A stretch of 61,488 nucleotides of DNA from Desulfobacterales bacterium (GTDB lineage Bacteria > Desulfobacterota > Desulfobacteria > Desulfobacterales > JAHEIW01): NCBI GenBank assembly GCA_020348305.1, contig CP070746.1, positions 909,078 through 970,565 on the forward strand, read 5' to 3'. The position numbers and the translations under genes are program-made. Of the stretch, positions 1 to 8,170 are shown one piece after another. The notes under the pieces were generated by a model. It had not been told where the DNA came from. It saw only the letters and a program-made list of their open reading frames with translations, and searched no databases. Position 1 is the first letter of the stretch, and every line of letters begins with the position of its first letter.

Positions 1-804
1 CCCCAAGGCCCACAACCTTATGCATTGGTGGTTAGCGGTGGGGAACTGTCGAATATGACCAAACGATTTCCGCCGACCTCACCCGAAGATGTTACAGCGT
101 TTGCTGTTTCTAGTGCTGATATCGAATTGACCTGGTCGGACCGCTCAACCAATGTAGATGGCTTTATAATTGAGAAGAAAGACAGTAATGGTAATACTTA
201 CAGCCAGATAGTTGTAGGTCAAGATGTAGAAAATTATAATGACACGGGGCTAAGTGAGGAAACCATATACTATTATCGCGTGCGTGCATACAGCAACAAC
301 AACAATGAGGGAAACTCCAGTTATTTTAATGAAACAAATGTCACGATACATGCGGCACCGAGTGACCTTTCAGCTGCCGCCGTATCAGACTCGAGGATAA
401 ACTTGAGCTGGTCGGATAACTCATCATATGAGTCAGGATATGAGATTTGGAGGAGAGTCGGTGAAGATGTGAATCACAGTCGGGTTGCTACCGTCGATGC
501 GGATATGACCAGTTACATGGATACTCATTTAAGCTCATCCACCAGCTACTATTATCTCGTGCGTGCGATCAGTACAAATTCAGGCTCCGACTTCTCCAAT
601 GAAGCTAACATCAACACCTTAGCCGCTTCAGCCTCCAGCGGTGATGGTGGTGGTGGCGGTGGTGGCGGTGTTGTATGCTTTATCGCCACATCAGGTTGCA
701 TGGCTTTTATGACAAGAGAGATAATGGTTACTTTACTCATTTTAGGATTTGGTATAATCGGTTTAGCGGGATGGCAAAAAAGGTTTCGAAACCCGCACTT
801 ATAA
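1..804 (+). CDS. C-terminal part of a secreted FN3-domain protein (possibly the tail of an S8-type protease)
   Basis: The reading frame is open from base 1, so the gene starts upstream of the window; the first in-frame TTG at 25 is not the start. The opening residues GPQPYALVVSGG resemble the end of the C-terminal domain that follows subtilisin-like (S8) protease domains, which is why I suspect a protease; the catalytic part is not visible. Two fibronectin type III domains follow (about residues 13-105 and 108-200 counted from base 25), each with the L(T/S)WSD strand motif. Then come a run of eight glycines, a CFIAT motif like that of the CFI-box C-terminal regions, one hydrophobic segment (IMVTLLILGFGIIGLAGW) and a basic end (QKRFR). 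This implies an exported, envelope-anchored protein. Function beyond that is not determined. Confidence 0.8.
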   Translation, partial: PQGPQPYALVVSGGELSNMTKRFPPTSPEDVTAFAVSSADIELTWSDRSTNVDGFIIEKKDSNGNTYSQIVVGQDVENYNDTGLSEETIYYYRVRAYSNNNNEGNSSYFNETNVTIHAAPSDLSAAAVSDSRINLSWSDNSSYESGYEIWRRVGEDVNHSRVATVDADMTSYMDTHLSSSTSYYYLVRAISTNSGSDFSNEANINTLAASASSGDGGGGGGGGVVCFIATSGCMAFMTREIMVTLLILGFGIIGLAGWQKRFRNPHL

Positions 805-821
805 ACCTTTAGGATTTGGAT

Positions 822-2174
822 ATGGGTAAACTCTTCGGAACGGACGGAATACGTGGTGTAGCCAATGAATATCCGCTGACCCCGGAAATGGCGATGACAA
901 TAGGAAGGGCAGTGGTCGCTATCTTTAAATCAAATAATAACCTTTCCAAAATCGTCATTGGAAAAGATACTCGCTTATCCGGATTTATGATTGAACACGC
1001 CCTTGCTTCGGGTATTTGTTCAATGGGGGGGGAGGTGCATCTTGCCGGGACATTGCCGACGCCCGGCGTGGCGTTTCTCGCGTCTTCTACTGATGCCAAT
1101 GCAGGAATTGTTATCTCGGCTTCGCATAATCCATTTTATGACAACGGTATAAAGATTTTTAATGGCGATGGCTTCAAACTTTCGGATGAATTAGAAGCAA
1201 AGATAGAAAAAACAGCTTTGGATGATCAAACCATTGCGTTGAGCAAATCTGTCCGTGAGACCGGCCGTGTGCGTAGGTTAGACGACGCATCGCAAAGGTA
1301 CAAAGAATTTCTCAAGCGTGTTTTATCTGAAGAAAACCCTTTCAAAGGAATGAAAATTGTCTTGGATTGCTCAAACGGTGCAACCTGCAGGGTTGCACCG
1401 CAATTATTCGATGAACTGGGTGCAAAAGTTGAATCCATATCCGTTCAACCTGATGGTAAAAATATTAACGCAAACTGTGGATCGGAGCATCCGGACAAAC
1501 TGGCCCAAGAGGTTATGGGTCGGAAAGCGGATATCGGATTGGCATTTGATGGGGATGGTGACAGGTTGATTGCGGTGGATGAGAAAGGCCAAATCGTCAC
1601 CGGCGATCGGATTTTAGCCATATGCGCGAAAGTCTTAAAGCAAGAGGGGAGATTGAAAAACAATTTGGTCGTCAGCACGGTGATGAGCAACCTGGGTCTT
1701 CGGATAGCGCTAAAAGACATGGGCATCAATCATGTCATGACAAATGTCGGAGATCGTTACGTTCTTGAAGAAATGCTTACCTCTGGGGCTGTAATCGGCG
1801 GTGAGGATTCGGGTCATATGATCTTTTTGGATAATCATACGACCGGAGATGGGGTATTGACAGGCATAAAGCTTATTGAAGCCATGCAAAAGGAGTGTAA
1901 AACACTATCAGAGCTTCGTGAGATCATAACAGTGTTTCCACAAGTGCTCATCAGCGTGAATGTTCAGCGCAAACCAGATATTCAAACCGTTCCGAAGATT
2001 GTTGATGTGGTTCATTCGGTGGAGAAAATCTTGGGCCAAAAGGGTAGGGTGCTCGTGCGATATTCAGGCACACAGCCGCTTTGTCGGGTCATGGTGGAAG
2101 GACCCAGCAAAAGTGAAACCCAAAAATACTGTCAGCAAATTGCGGACGTGATTCAATCGGAGCTCGGTAAATGA
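822..2174 (+). CDS. glmM: phosphoglucosamine mutase GlmM
   Basis: Converts glucosamine-6-phosphate to glucosamine-1-phosphate in the cytoplasm, feeding UDP-GlcNAc synthesis for peptidoglycan and LPS. The protein begins MGKLFGTDGIRG, the family's N-terminal signature; the phosphoserine loop ISASHNP places the catalytic serine at residue 101; the Mg-binding DGDGD loop is at 243-247; and the phosphate-binding RYSGTQP lies near the C-terminus. At 450 aa it has the usual length. I chose the ATG at 822, with AGGA at 811-814, over the in-frame TTG at 816. It lies 17 bases after the FN3 gene on the same strand and faces the next gene tail to tail, with no clear terminator hairpin between. Confidence 0.97.
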   Translation: MGKLFGTDGIRGVANEYPLTPEMAMTIGRAVVAIFKSNNNLSKIVIGKDTRLSGFMIEHALASGICSMGGEVHLAGTLPTPGVAFLASSTDANAGIVISASHNPFYDNGIKIFNGDGFKLSDELEAKIEKTALDDQTIALSKSVRETGRVRRLDDASQRYKEFLKRVLSEENPFKGMKIVLDCSNGATCRVAPQLFDELGAKVESISVQPDGKNINANCGSEHPDKLAQEVMGRKADIGLAFDGDGDRLIAVDEKGQIVTGDRILAICAKVLKQEGRLKNNLVVSTVMSNLGLRIALKDMGINHVMTNVGDRYVLEEMLTSGAVIGGEDSGHMIFLDNHTTGDGVLTGIKLIEAMQKECKTLSELREIITVFPQVLISVNVQRKPDIQTVPKIVDVVHSVEKILGQKGRVLVRYSGTQPLCRVMVEGPSKSETQKYCQQIADVIQSELGK

Positions 2175-2203
2175 AAATCTCCCCATATTTGAAATTACAA
2201 CTT

Positions 2204-2908
2204 TTATTCTCTAGCTCCGCCAAAAATATGCAGTAAAAACAAAAACAGGTTGATAAAGGTAACATATAAGGAAAGCGCTCCGAGAATCGCACCTTTTCTC
2301 ATGACCCCGGCGTCAAGTCCGTCGGGCTGTGATAATGCCATAGCTTTGAGATGTTGCGTATGATATGCCGTTAACCCCAGAAATACGAAGACCCCGATAT
2401 AGCTTATAATTGTGGAAACTGCCTGGCTGGCTACAAAAATATTGACTAGGCTGGCGATAATAATTCCGATTAAACCCATAAACAGAAAACCGCCAAAGCT
2501 CGTCAGATCGCGTTTTGTGGCCCAACCGAAGATACTGCAGGCGATAAAGGCCGCTGAACAGATAAAGAACGTAGAAGCGATTGAGGCGGCCGTGTAAGCC
2601 AGAAATATCGTTGAAAGCGCAAAGCCCATGAGAGATGCGTAAATAACATACAAAACGGTTGCGGTTGTCGGCTGTAATTTATGCATTCTGGCGTTAATGA
2701 AAATTCCCAAAAAGAACCATATAATCATTGCAAAAAGCGGCAAATATGGATTACGTAAAATCAGGTTAAGGGTAAAGGCACTGTGAGCTACATAATAGGC
2801 AACCAAGCCGGTAATACCTAAGCCGATGGCCATCCAGTTGTATACGCTGCGGACAAATTCATTAACTCGAACCTGGACTTGGGTCTGTTTTAACGGTACA
2901 GTTTCCAT
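2204..2908 (-). CDS. Bax inhibitor-1/YccA family membrane protein
   Basis: A 234-aa polytopic inner-membrane protein with about seven hydrophobic segments, beginning after a short polar N-terminus at about residue 22 and ending in LFLFLLHIFGG. This is the layout of the UPF0005/BI-1 family, whose members include YccA, a modulator of FtsH proteolysis, and calcium-leak channels; the role here cannot be set from sequence. The start is well supported by AAGGAGG five bases upstream of the ATG. It stands alone between convergent glmM and the divergent 89-aa gene. Confidence 0.92.
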   Translation of the reverse strand: METVPLKQTQVQVRVNEFVRSVYNWMAIGLGITGLVAYYVAHSAFTLNLILRNPYLPLFAMIIWFFLGIFINARMHKLQPTTATVLYVIYASLMGFALSTIFLAYTAASIASTFFICSAAFIACSIFGWATKRDLTSFGGFLFMGLIGIIIASLVNIFVASQAVSTIISYIGVFVFLGLTAYHTQHLKAMALSQPDGLDAGVMRKGAILGALSLYVTFINLFLFLLHIFGGARE

Positions 2909-3004
2909 TCATGCCTCCTTGAATTCCGATTATTTTGAATTAGCTTCATCAAGTAATCTAAATAATAACACATAAGTTTTGCTTTTCAAGGTTAATCTGT
3001 AACG

Positions 3005-3274
3005 ATGAAACCGGAGCAATTATACCAAGAGCTTAAGGATCTTGCTGAAAAACTTGAAATTAGCGTCTCGGAACAGAATTTTCGTAAATCCGGCATAAAT
3101 GTCAGCAGTGGTTTGTGTAAGGTGAAAGGCGAATACTTATTTATTATAGATAAACATAAATCCGTTTATAAAAAAATAAGGATTTTGGCATCTCAACTTT
3201 CGAAATTGCCGCATGAGAATATCTATATCGTACCGGCTGTGCGTGAACTGCTCGAAAAATATGCCGAGGATTAG
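3005..3274 (+). CDS. small conserved hypothetical protein (89 aa)
   Basis: An 89-aa soluble protein with no signal peptide or membrane segment. The first third is a predicted amphipathic helix (residues 1-20), followed by a beta-rich core (GLCKVKGEYLFIIDKH) and a C-terminal part ending in ENIYIVPAVRELLEKY. Codon use matches its neighbours and I think similar short proteins occur beside housekeeping genes in other deltaproteobacteria, but I cannot name a family or function. It is preceded by a short AT-rich intergenic region shared with the divergent BI-1 gene and followed by a 215-bp gap that holds a long inverted repeat. Confidence 0.75.
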   Translation: MKPEQLYQELKDLAEKLEISVSEQNFRKSGINVSSGLCKVKGEYLFIIDKHKSVYKKIRILASQLSKLPHENIYIVPAVRELLEKYAED

Positions 3275-3378
3275 ACTCGATGCCATTAACTGGTCTCTGG
3301 TTACTGGTTAGAAATTACTGACGAATTCAAAATTATTTTCGCAAGCGTTTTGAATAGCGGATAGGGGATGCCATGCAA

Positions 3379-3428
3379 ATATATTGTGTAAACTTTTGAA
3401 TAAATGTTCTAAAGTTTACATAATATAT
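3379..3428. repeat. 18-bp inverted repeat upstream of xseA (operator or hairpin)
   Basis: The arms ATATATTGTGTAAACTTT (3379-3396) and AAAGTTTACATAATATAT (3411-3428) are complementary at 17 of 18 positions, the exception being a G-T wobble, around a 14-base AT-rich loop. There is no T-run after it on either strand and the stem is AT-rich, so it is a poor intrinsic terminator; a protein-binding operator or mRNA-stabilising hairpin in front of xseA is as likely. The rest of the 3275-3489 gap contains a degenerate TGGT/ACTGG spacer repeat near 3291-3312 and no gene that I can see. Confidence 0.6.
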
Positions 3429-3489
3429 CTTATCAGACCTTAATACAAATCGGGCAACCAATGGATATCCGATAGGATGGATTTATTCT

Positions 3490-4878
3490 GTGAAATTAAC
3501 GAATGACGGCATAGCCCAAAAAATTTATACGGTCTCGGAACTCAACGCAAATATTAAAGCGTTGTTGGAAGAACAATTTCCATTTGTTTGGATCTGCGGG
3601 GAAATTTCAAATTTACGCAGACCGTTATCCGGTCATTTCTATTTTACTCTAAAAGATGACATTTCTCAGATGAATGCCATCATGTTTCGTGGGCAACAAA
3701 AACAACTGAAATTTGAACCTGAAGACGGTATGAGCGTCATCGGTATGGGACGTATCAGTGTCTATGAACCCCGAGGAACCTATCAAATTATTTTGGAGTA
3801 CCTGGAGCCTTCAGGGGTCGGGGCGTTGCAGATCGCCTTTGAAAAACTCAAGGCACGCTTGGCCGAAGAAGGATACTTTGACGAATCCCACAAAAAGCCA
3901 CTACCGTTTCTTCCTCAAAAAATCGCCATCATTACCTCACCAACCGGTGCAGTGGTCCATGATATATTAAAAATAATCAACCGACGTTTTCCGGATGTTT
4001 TCATTGATATTATTCCAGTTAAAGTCCAAGGTGATGGCGCTGAAGAAGAAATTGTTGGCGGTCTTCATTTGGTGAATGAGCGTGGTGATGCAGATGTGAC
4101 CATTCTTGCACGGGGTGGAGGCTCTCTTGAGGATTTGCAGGCATTCAATTCGGAACGGGTAGCCACGGCAATCTTCAACTCCCAAATTCCGGTTATTTCT
4201 GCAATCGGTCACGAAACAGATTTTACGATTGCTGATTTTGTGGCCGATCTACGGGCACCAACGCCTTCGGCAGCAGCCGAATTGGTGGTTCCAGAAAAAA
4301 TGGAGTTGACACGTCGATGCATCGAACTTTCATTAATACTAAAGTCAAATATTTACAATTATATCAATAATATAAAAAACAAATTGGATGTAATCTCTGA
4401 TAAATTAATTGATCCGAGGAAAACCGTTCAAAATTTAAGACTAAGAATCGATGATATAACGATACGCCTGAGCCAATTCGTTTTCTATTATATGCATATC
4501 AAGCAGGAACGTTTTCTCTTTTGGAGTGACAGACTGAATGCTAACAATCCGTTATTTCAAATCAAAAATAGTAATAAGAAACTTGAACAAATTTATACCG
4601 ATCTTTTGAAATCATTTATAATATATAACCAAAACAAACGGGCTCAGCTTCGCGAAATCGCCGCAAGATTACATGCACTCAGTCCAAACGCAATTTTGGA
4701 AAGAGGTTACAGCATTACTCGGACCATACCGGATGCCGTTGTCGTCAGGGATGTCGGCACAGTTTCGTTAAACCAACAGCTTGAAGTAATGGTGGCAAAA
4801 GGAAGCTTGTTCTGCCGCGTAAAGGGAAAATCAACCAATGGCCAAAAAAACATTCGAACAATCAATGAAACAACTTGA
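3490..4878 (+). CDS. xseA: exodeoxyribonuclease VII large subunit XseA
   Basis: Catalytic subunit of exonuclease VII, which degrades single-stranded DNA to oligonucleotides in both directions. The 462-aa protein has an N-terminal OB-fold (about residues 10-105, with WICGEISNLRRPLSGHFYF), a central catalytic region containing ITSPTGAVVHDI, the glycine-rich RGGGSLEDL, and GHETDFTIADFVADLRAPTP, then a long helical coiled-coil part and the conserved ALSPNAILERGYSI near the end. The start is GTG at 3490, with GGATGG about ten bases upstream. It overlaps xseB by 41 bases, which suggests translational coupling of the two subunits. Confidence 0.97.
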   Translation: MKLTNDGIAQKIYTVSELNANIKALLEEQFPFVWICGEISNLRRPLSGHFYFTLKDDISQMNAIMFRGQQKQLKFEPEDGMSVIGMGRISVYEPRGTYQIILEYLEPSGVGALQIAFEKLKARLAEEGYFDESHKKPLPFLPQKIAIITSPTGAVVHDILKIINRRFPDVFIDIIPVKVQGDGAEEEIVGGLHLVNERGDADVTILARGGGSLEDLQAFNSERVATAIFNSQIPVISAIGHETDFTIADFVADLRAPTPSAAAELVVPEKMELTRRCIELSLILKSNIYNYINNIKNKLDVISDKLIDPRKTVQNLRLRIDDITIRLSQFVFYYMHIKQERFLFWSDRLNANNPLFQIKNSNKKLEQIYTDLLKSFIIYNQNKRAQLREIAARLHALSPNAILERGYSITRTIPDAVVVRDVGTVSLNQQLEVMVAKGSLFCRVKGKSTNGQKNIRTINETT

Positions 4879-5074
4879 GCAAATTATCCTGGAGCTTGAA
4901 TCCGGCGATCTTCCTTTGGAAAAAGCAATAAAAAAATTTGAAGAAGGTATCCAGCTCTCAAGGTTTTGTTCTAAAATGCTTGATGAAACCGAAAAAAAGG
5001 TATCTATTTTGTTAGAAGATACTGAAGGAAACATAAAAGAGACACCCTTCCCTTCGGAAGGAGAAGCCGAGTAA
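4838..5074 (+). CDS. xseB: exodeoxyribonuclease VII small subunit XseB
   Basis: The 78-aa small subunit forms a helical bundle on the coiled-coil arms of XseA. The sequence carries the family pattern: KKTFEQSMKQLEQIILELESGDLPLEKAIKKFEEG is split here over residues 3-37, with the LESGDLPLE turn the most diagnostic part, followed by a helix rich in Lys and Glu. Its ATG lies inside the end of xseA. In many proteobacteria a farnesyl diphosphate synthase gene (ispA) comes next; here 174 bases without a gene separate xseB from dxs. Confidence 0.95.
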   Translation: MAKKTFEQSMKQLEQIILELESGDLPLEKAIKKFEEGIQLSRFCSKMLDETEKKVSILLEDTEGNIKETPFPSEGEAE

Positions 5075-5248
5075 TATCGAAGGTTTTTTAAAGATTTAGC
5101 AAGCAATGTATTGCAAATAATCAAATATTTTGATAAATATACAAATTTACCTCGCTGGATGATAATATATGACATCGAATGAAAACATTGAAAATTGATT
5201 TGATGACCGGTAGTGATAAGATGAACTACCAAAAGGGAGATACAGCCA

Positions 5249-7153
5249 TTGAGTCTGTTAGATAAAATTAACTCACCAGATGATTTGAAGCAAATTCCGA
5301 GAAAACAACTTCCGGAGCTGGCATCGGAAATGCGAGATGTTATCGTGGAGGTGGTGTCAAATAGTGGCGGCCATCTGGCATCGAGCCTTGGCGCTGTGGA
5401 GTTGGCCATTGCCATCGATTACGTTTTCAACCTGCCGCATGACAAGGTGATTTGGGATGTCGGTCATCAGGCTTATGCCCATAAGCTTCTCACAGGCCGG
5501 CGTAAGCAATTTCATACGCTTCGCCAGCACAAGGGGCTATCCGGTTTTACCCGCATCAGTGAAAGCCTCTATGATGCCTTTTCCACCGGACATAGCAGTA
5601 CATCGATATCGGCCAGCTTAGGTATTGCTTGTGCTAAAAATTTAAAAAAGGAAGAAGCCAATGTGATTGCCGTCATCGGGGACGGTTCGATGACGGCGGG
5701 ATTAGCTTATGAAGGGCTTAATCAGGCCGGCTACACTCACAAAGACAAAAATATTATTGTGATTTTGAACGACAATGATATGTCCATTTCCCGAAACGTC
5801 GGAGCCCTTTCCTCATTTTTAAGCCGTACTTTCTCTACTAGAAAATTACAGGATCTTAAAAGGGAACTTGGCGATTTTCTTAAATCCCTGCCGAAGTTTG
5901 GCGACGATCTTTACCAGTTAGCCAAGCGCACCGAAGAATCTCTGAAGGCATTTGTTACTCCGGGGATGTTATTTGAGGCCTTTAATTTCGATTATTTTGG
6001 CCCCATTGATGGACATAATTTAAATCATTTAATTGATATTCTTGAAAATATCAAGCATCTGAATGAACCGGTGCTTTTACATGTCATCACCAAAAAGGGC
6101 AAGGGATATCTCCCGGCTGAAGAAAACCCCATATACTTCCACGGATGCGGAAGCTTTGAAGTTGAAACCGGCAATTGCGTGGATAAAAAGCTTTCGATTC
6201 CCACGTATACAGAAGTATTCGGAAATACCATGATCGAGCTGGCTGAAGCGGACAAAAGCATCATTGCCGTAACCGCTGCAATGCCGGAGGGGACGGGCTT
6301 GGCTAGGTTTTCAGAGATTTTTCCGGAACGGTTTTTCGATGTGGGCATTGCCGAACAACATGGGGTCACCTTTGCTGCAGGGCTTGCTACAGAGGGATTG
6401 AGACCCGTCGTCGCCATTTACTCCACCTTTTTGCAACGCGCTTATGATCAGATTCTGCATGATGTCTGTCTCGAAGCTCTACCGGTGGTTTTTGCGATGG
6501 ATCGTGGAGGTATCGTTGGTGAAGATGGGCCTACTCATCATGGCCTCTTTGACCTATCGTACTTGAGAAATTTGCCCAATATGGTGGTTATGGCACCAAA
6601 AGATGAGAATGAACTGCGCCATATGCTGGTTACGGCGCTGAATCATAATGGCCCGATGGCCATTCGATACCCACGGGGAACCGCTACAGGAGCGGTCATG
6701 GAGGAGCCGATGCATCCGTTGCCTATCGGAAAAGGAGAAATCCTTACCGATGGATCCGATATCCTTATTCTGGCTATTGGCCGATCCGTGACCGAAGCGT
6801 TGGCAGCTCACTCCCTTTTGCTGGAGCAAGGAATATCGGTAACGATAGTAAATTGCAGGTTTGTCAAGCCAATGGATAGTGAACTGATTGGCGAGCTCGC
6901 TGAAAAAATACCACGGATTATCACGGTAGAAGAAAACGTTCTACAAGGTGGATTCGGCAGCGCTGTCCTTGAAGCATTAAATGATTTTGGTGTCAACGGT
7001 TATTGTCTGGAACGCTTAGGCATTCCGGATGCGTTTGTCGAACACGGACCTCAACATCTTTTGCGATCAAAATACGGTATCGATGCCCCTGCCATTGTGG
7101 AGACGGCCAAACGAATGATGAACTCATCCCATCGGTTGACAGCCAATTTCTAA
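5249..7153 (+). CDS. dxs: 1-deoxy-D-xylulose-5-phosphate synthase Dxs
   Basis: First enzyme of the MEP isoprenoid pathway: condenses pyruvate and glyceraldehyde-3-phosphate using thiamine diphosphate. At 634 aa it is full length. The thiamine-binding motif begins GDGSMTAGLAYEGLN and ends NDNDMSIS; early conserved histidines are in WDVGHQAYAHK and STGHSSTSIS; the pyrimidine domain has DVGIAEQHGVTFAAG, and the C-terminal transketolase domain has IRYPRG and ENVLQGGFGSAV. The start is TTG at 5249, with GGGAGA 8 bases upstream. ispF, another MEP gene, lies at 21.5 kb in this window. Confidence 0.97.
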   Translation: MSLLDKINSPDDLKQIPRKQLPELASEMRDVIVEVVSNSGGHLASSLGAVELAIAIDYVFNLPHDKVIWDVGHQAYAHKLLTGRRKQFHTLRQHKGLSGFTRISESLYDAFSTGHSSTSISASLGIACAKNLKKEEANVIAVIGDGSMTAGLAYEGLNQAGYTHKDKNIIVILNDNDMSISRNVGALSSFLSRTFSTRKLQDLKRELGDFLKSLPKFGDDLYQLAKRTEESLKAFVTPGMLFEAFNFDYFGPIDGHNLNHLIDILENIKHLNEPVLLHVITKKGKGYLPAEENPIYFHGCGSFEVETGNCVDKKLSIPTYTEVFGNTMIELAEADKSIIAVTAAMPEGTGLARFSEIFPERFFDVGIAEQHGVTFAAGLATEGLRPVVAIYSTFLQRAYDQILHDVCLEALPVVFAMDRGGIVGEDGPTHHGLFDLSYLRNLPNMVVMAPKDENELRHMLVTALNHNGPMAIRYPRGTATGAVMEEPMHPLPIGKGEILTDGSDILILAIGRSVTEALAAHSLLLEQGISVTIVNCRFVKPMDSELIGELAEKIPRIITVEENVLQGGFGSAVLEALNDFGVNGYCLERLGIPDAFVEHGPQHLLRSKYGIDAPAIVETAKRMMNSSHRLTANF

Positions 7154-7251
7154 CACCGATAGGCGCATAGACGATCGTCAATTGTTGATTGAAGAATTCC
7201 TATCAATTTGAGCCTATAAGGCGCATAATTAGTCAATTGTCAATTCTAACG

Positions 7252-8007
7252 TTGACTTCATCAAACAAACGCAGGTTAGATCAAGTCTTAGTCGCCAAAG
7301 GCTTGGCCGGGAGTCGTCAGCGAGCACAGGCATTGATCATGGCGGGAAACGTTTTGGTCAACAATAAGCCCGTGGACAAGCCGGGTGCGTTGATCCGCCG
7401 AGATGATCCTGTTGAATTACGGAGGAAGGATATTCCCTATGTCAGCAGAGGCGGTCTTAAACTTGAAGCCGCTTTGCAACAGCTTCATCTGGATGTCACT
7501 GGGCTGATCTGTTTTGACGTGGGCGCTTCAACCGGTGGATTTACCGATTGTCTTTTAAGGCACGGAGCTCAGCAGGTATATGCTGTAGATGTCGGCTATG
7601 GACAACTGGCATGGAAACTCCGACAAGATTCACGAGTTGTGGTGATTGAGCGCACAAATATCCGCAACATGTCTGCTGATGCGCTACCTCATCCGGTTGA
7701 CTTGGCCACAATTGATGTCTCCTTTATCTCCCTTAGAATCGTTGTTCCGGCCGTCCTCAAGTTTATAAAAAAAGATGCCCGCATTCTGGCATTGATTAAG
7801 CCGCAATTCGAAGTCGGCAAGGGTCAGGTTGGTAAAGGCGGTGTCGTTCGGGATCAAACACTGCATTCAAAGGTCATCGAAGATCTATCAAATTTTTTCA
7901 CCGACATCGGTCTATTGTGCGATTCGGTCTTCCCTTCTTCGCTTCTCGGTCCCAAAGGCAATCGTGAATTTTTTATTTCTCTGAAGAATTCTATTCTCAC
8001 GGTCTAA
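7252..8007 (+). CDS. tlyA: TlyA family rRNA (cytidine-2'-O)-methyltransferase/hemolysin-like protein
   Basis: An N-terminal S4 RNA-binding domain (RRLDQVLVAKGLAGSRQRA to about residue 60) is followed by an FtsJ-type SAM-dependent methyltransferase fold with CFDVGASTGGFTDCL as the SAM-binding loop, YAVDVGYGQL and a late ALIKPQFEVG. Characterised TlyA proteins 2'-O-methylate rRNA cytidines; some are also called hemolysins. The frame extends upstream to a TTG at 7189, but the S4 domain begins at about the TTG at 7252, so I use that (251 aa); neither has a convincing ribosome-binding site. Placement after dxs is the common deltaproteobacterial order. Confidence 0.93.
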   Translation: MTSSNKRRLDQVLVAKGLAGSRQRAQALIMAGNVLVNNKPVDKPGALIRRDDPVELRRKDIPYVSRGGLKLEAALQQLHLDVTGLICFDVGASTGGFTDCLLRHGAQQVYAVDVGYGQLAWKLRQDSRVVVIERTNIRNMSADALPHPVDLATIDVSFISLRIVVPAVLKFIKKDARILALIKPQFEVGKGQVGKGGVVRDQTLHSKVIEDLSNFFTDIGLLCDSVFPSSLLGPKGNREFFISLKNSILTV

Positions 8008-8170
8008 ATTATAGAAATTAATCTTCGAAGGGCTAAGAAGAAAGACCAGAACATTGGTGAAATATGTGAACCATTATGATTTTAGGGTTGATTTTTTTAT
8101 GTTTAGCCGTTAAAAATTCAGTTTTAAATTTCTAAATACAATTTATAAACCAAATAAGAGAGGAGTTTAA

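Noticed and set aside
552..740. 62-aa minus-strand frame with a run of prolines
   Set aside because: The proline run is only the reverse complement of the poly-Gly linker of the FN3 protein.
3379..3428. Intrinsic terminator for the 89-aa gene
   Set aside because: The stem is AT-rich with no T-run on either strand and sits over 100 bases from the stop codon; reported as an inverted repeat instead.
4831..5415. 194-aa open frame on the minus strand opposite xseB and the dxs start
   Set aside because: It lies antisense to two well-conserved genes and to the gap between them, is rich in Ser and low-complexity hydrophobic runs, and shows no domain; a shadow frame.
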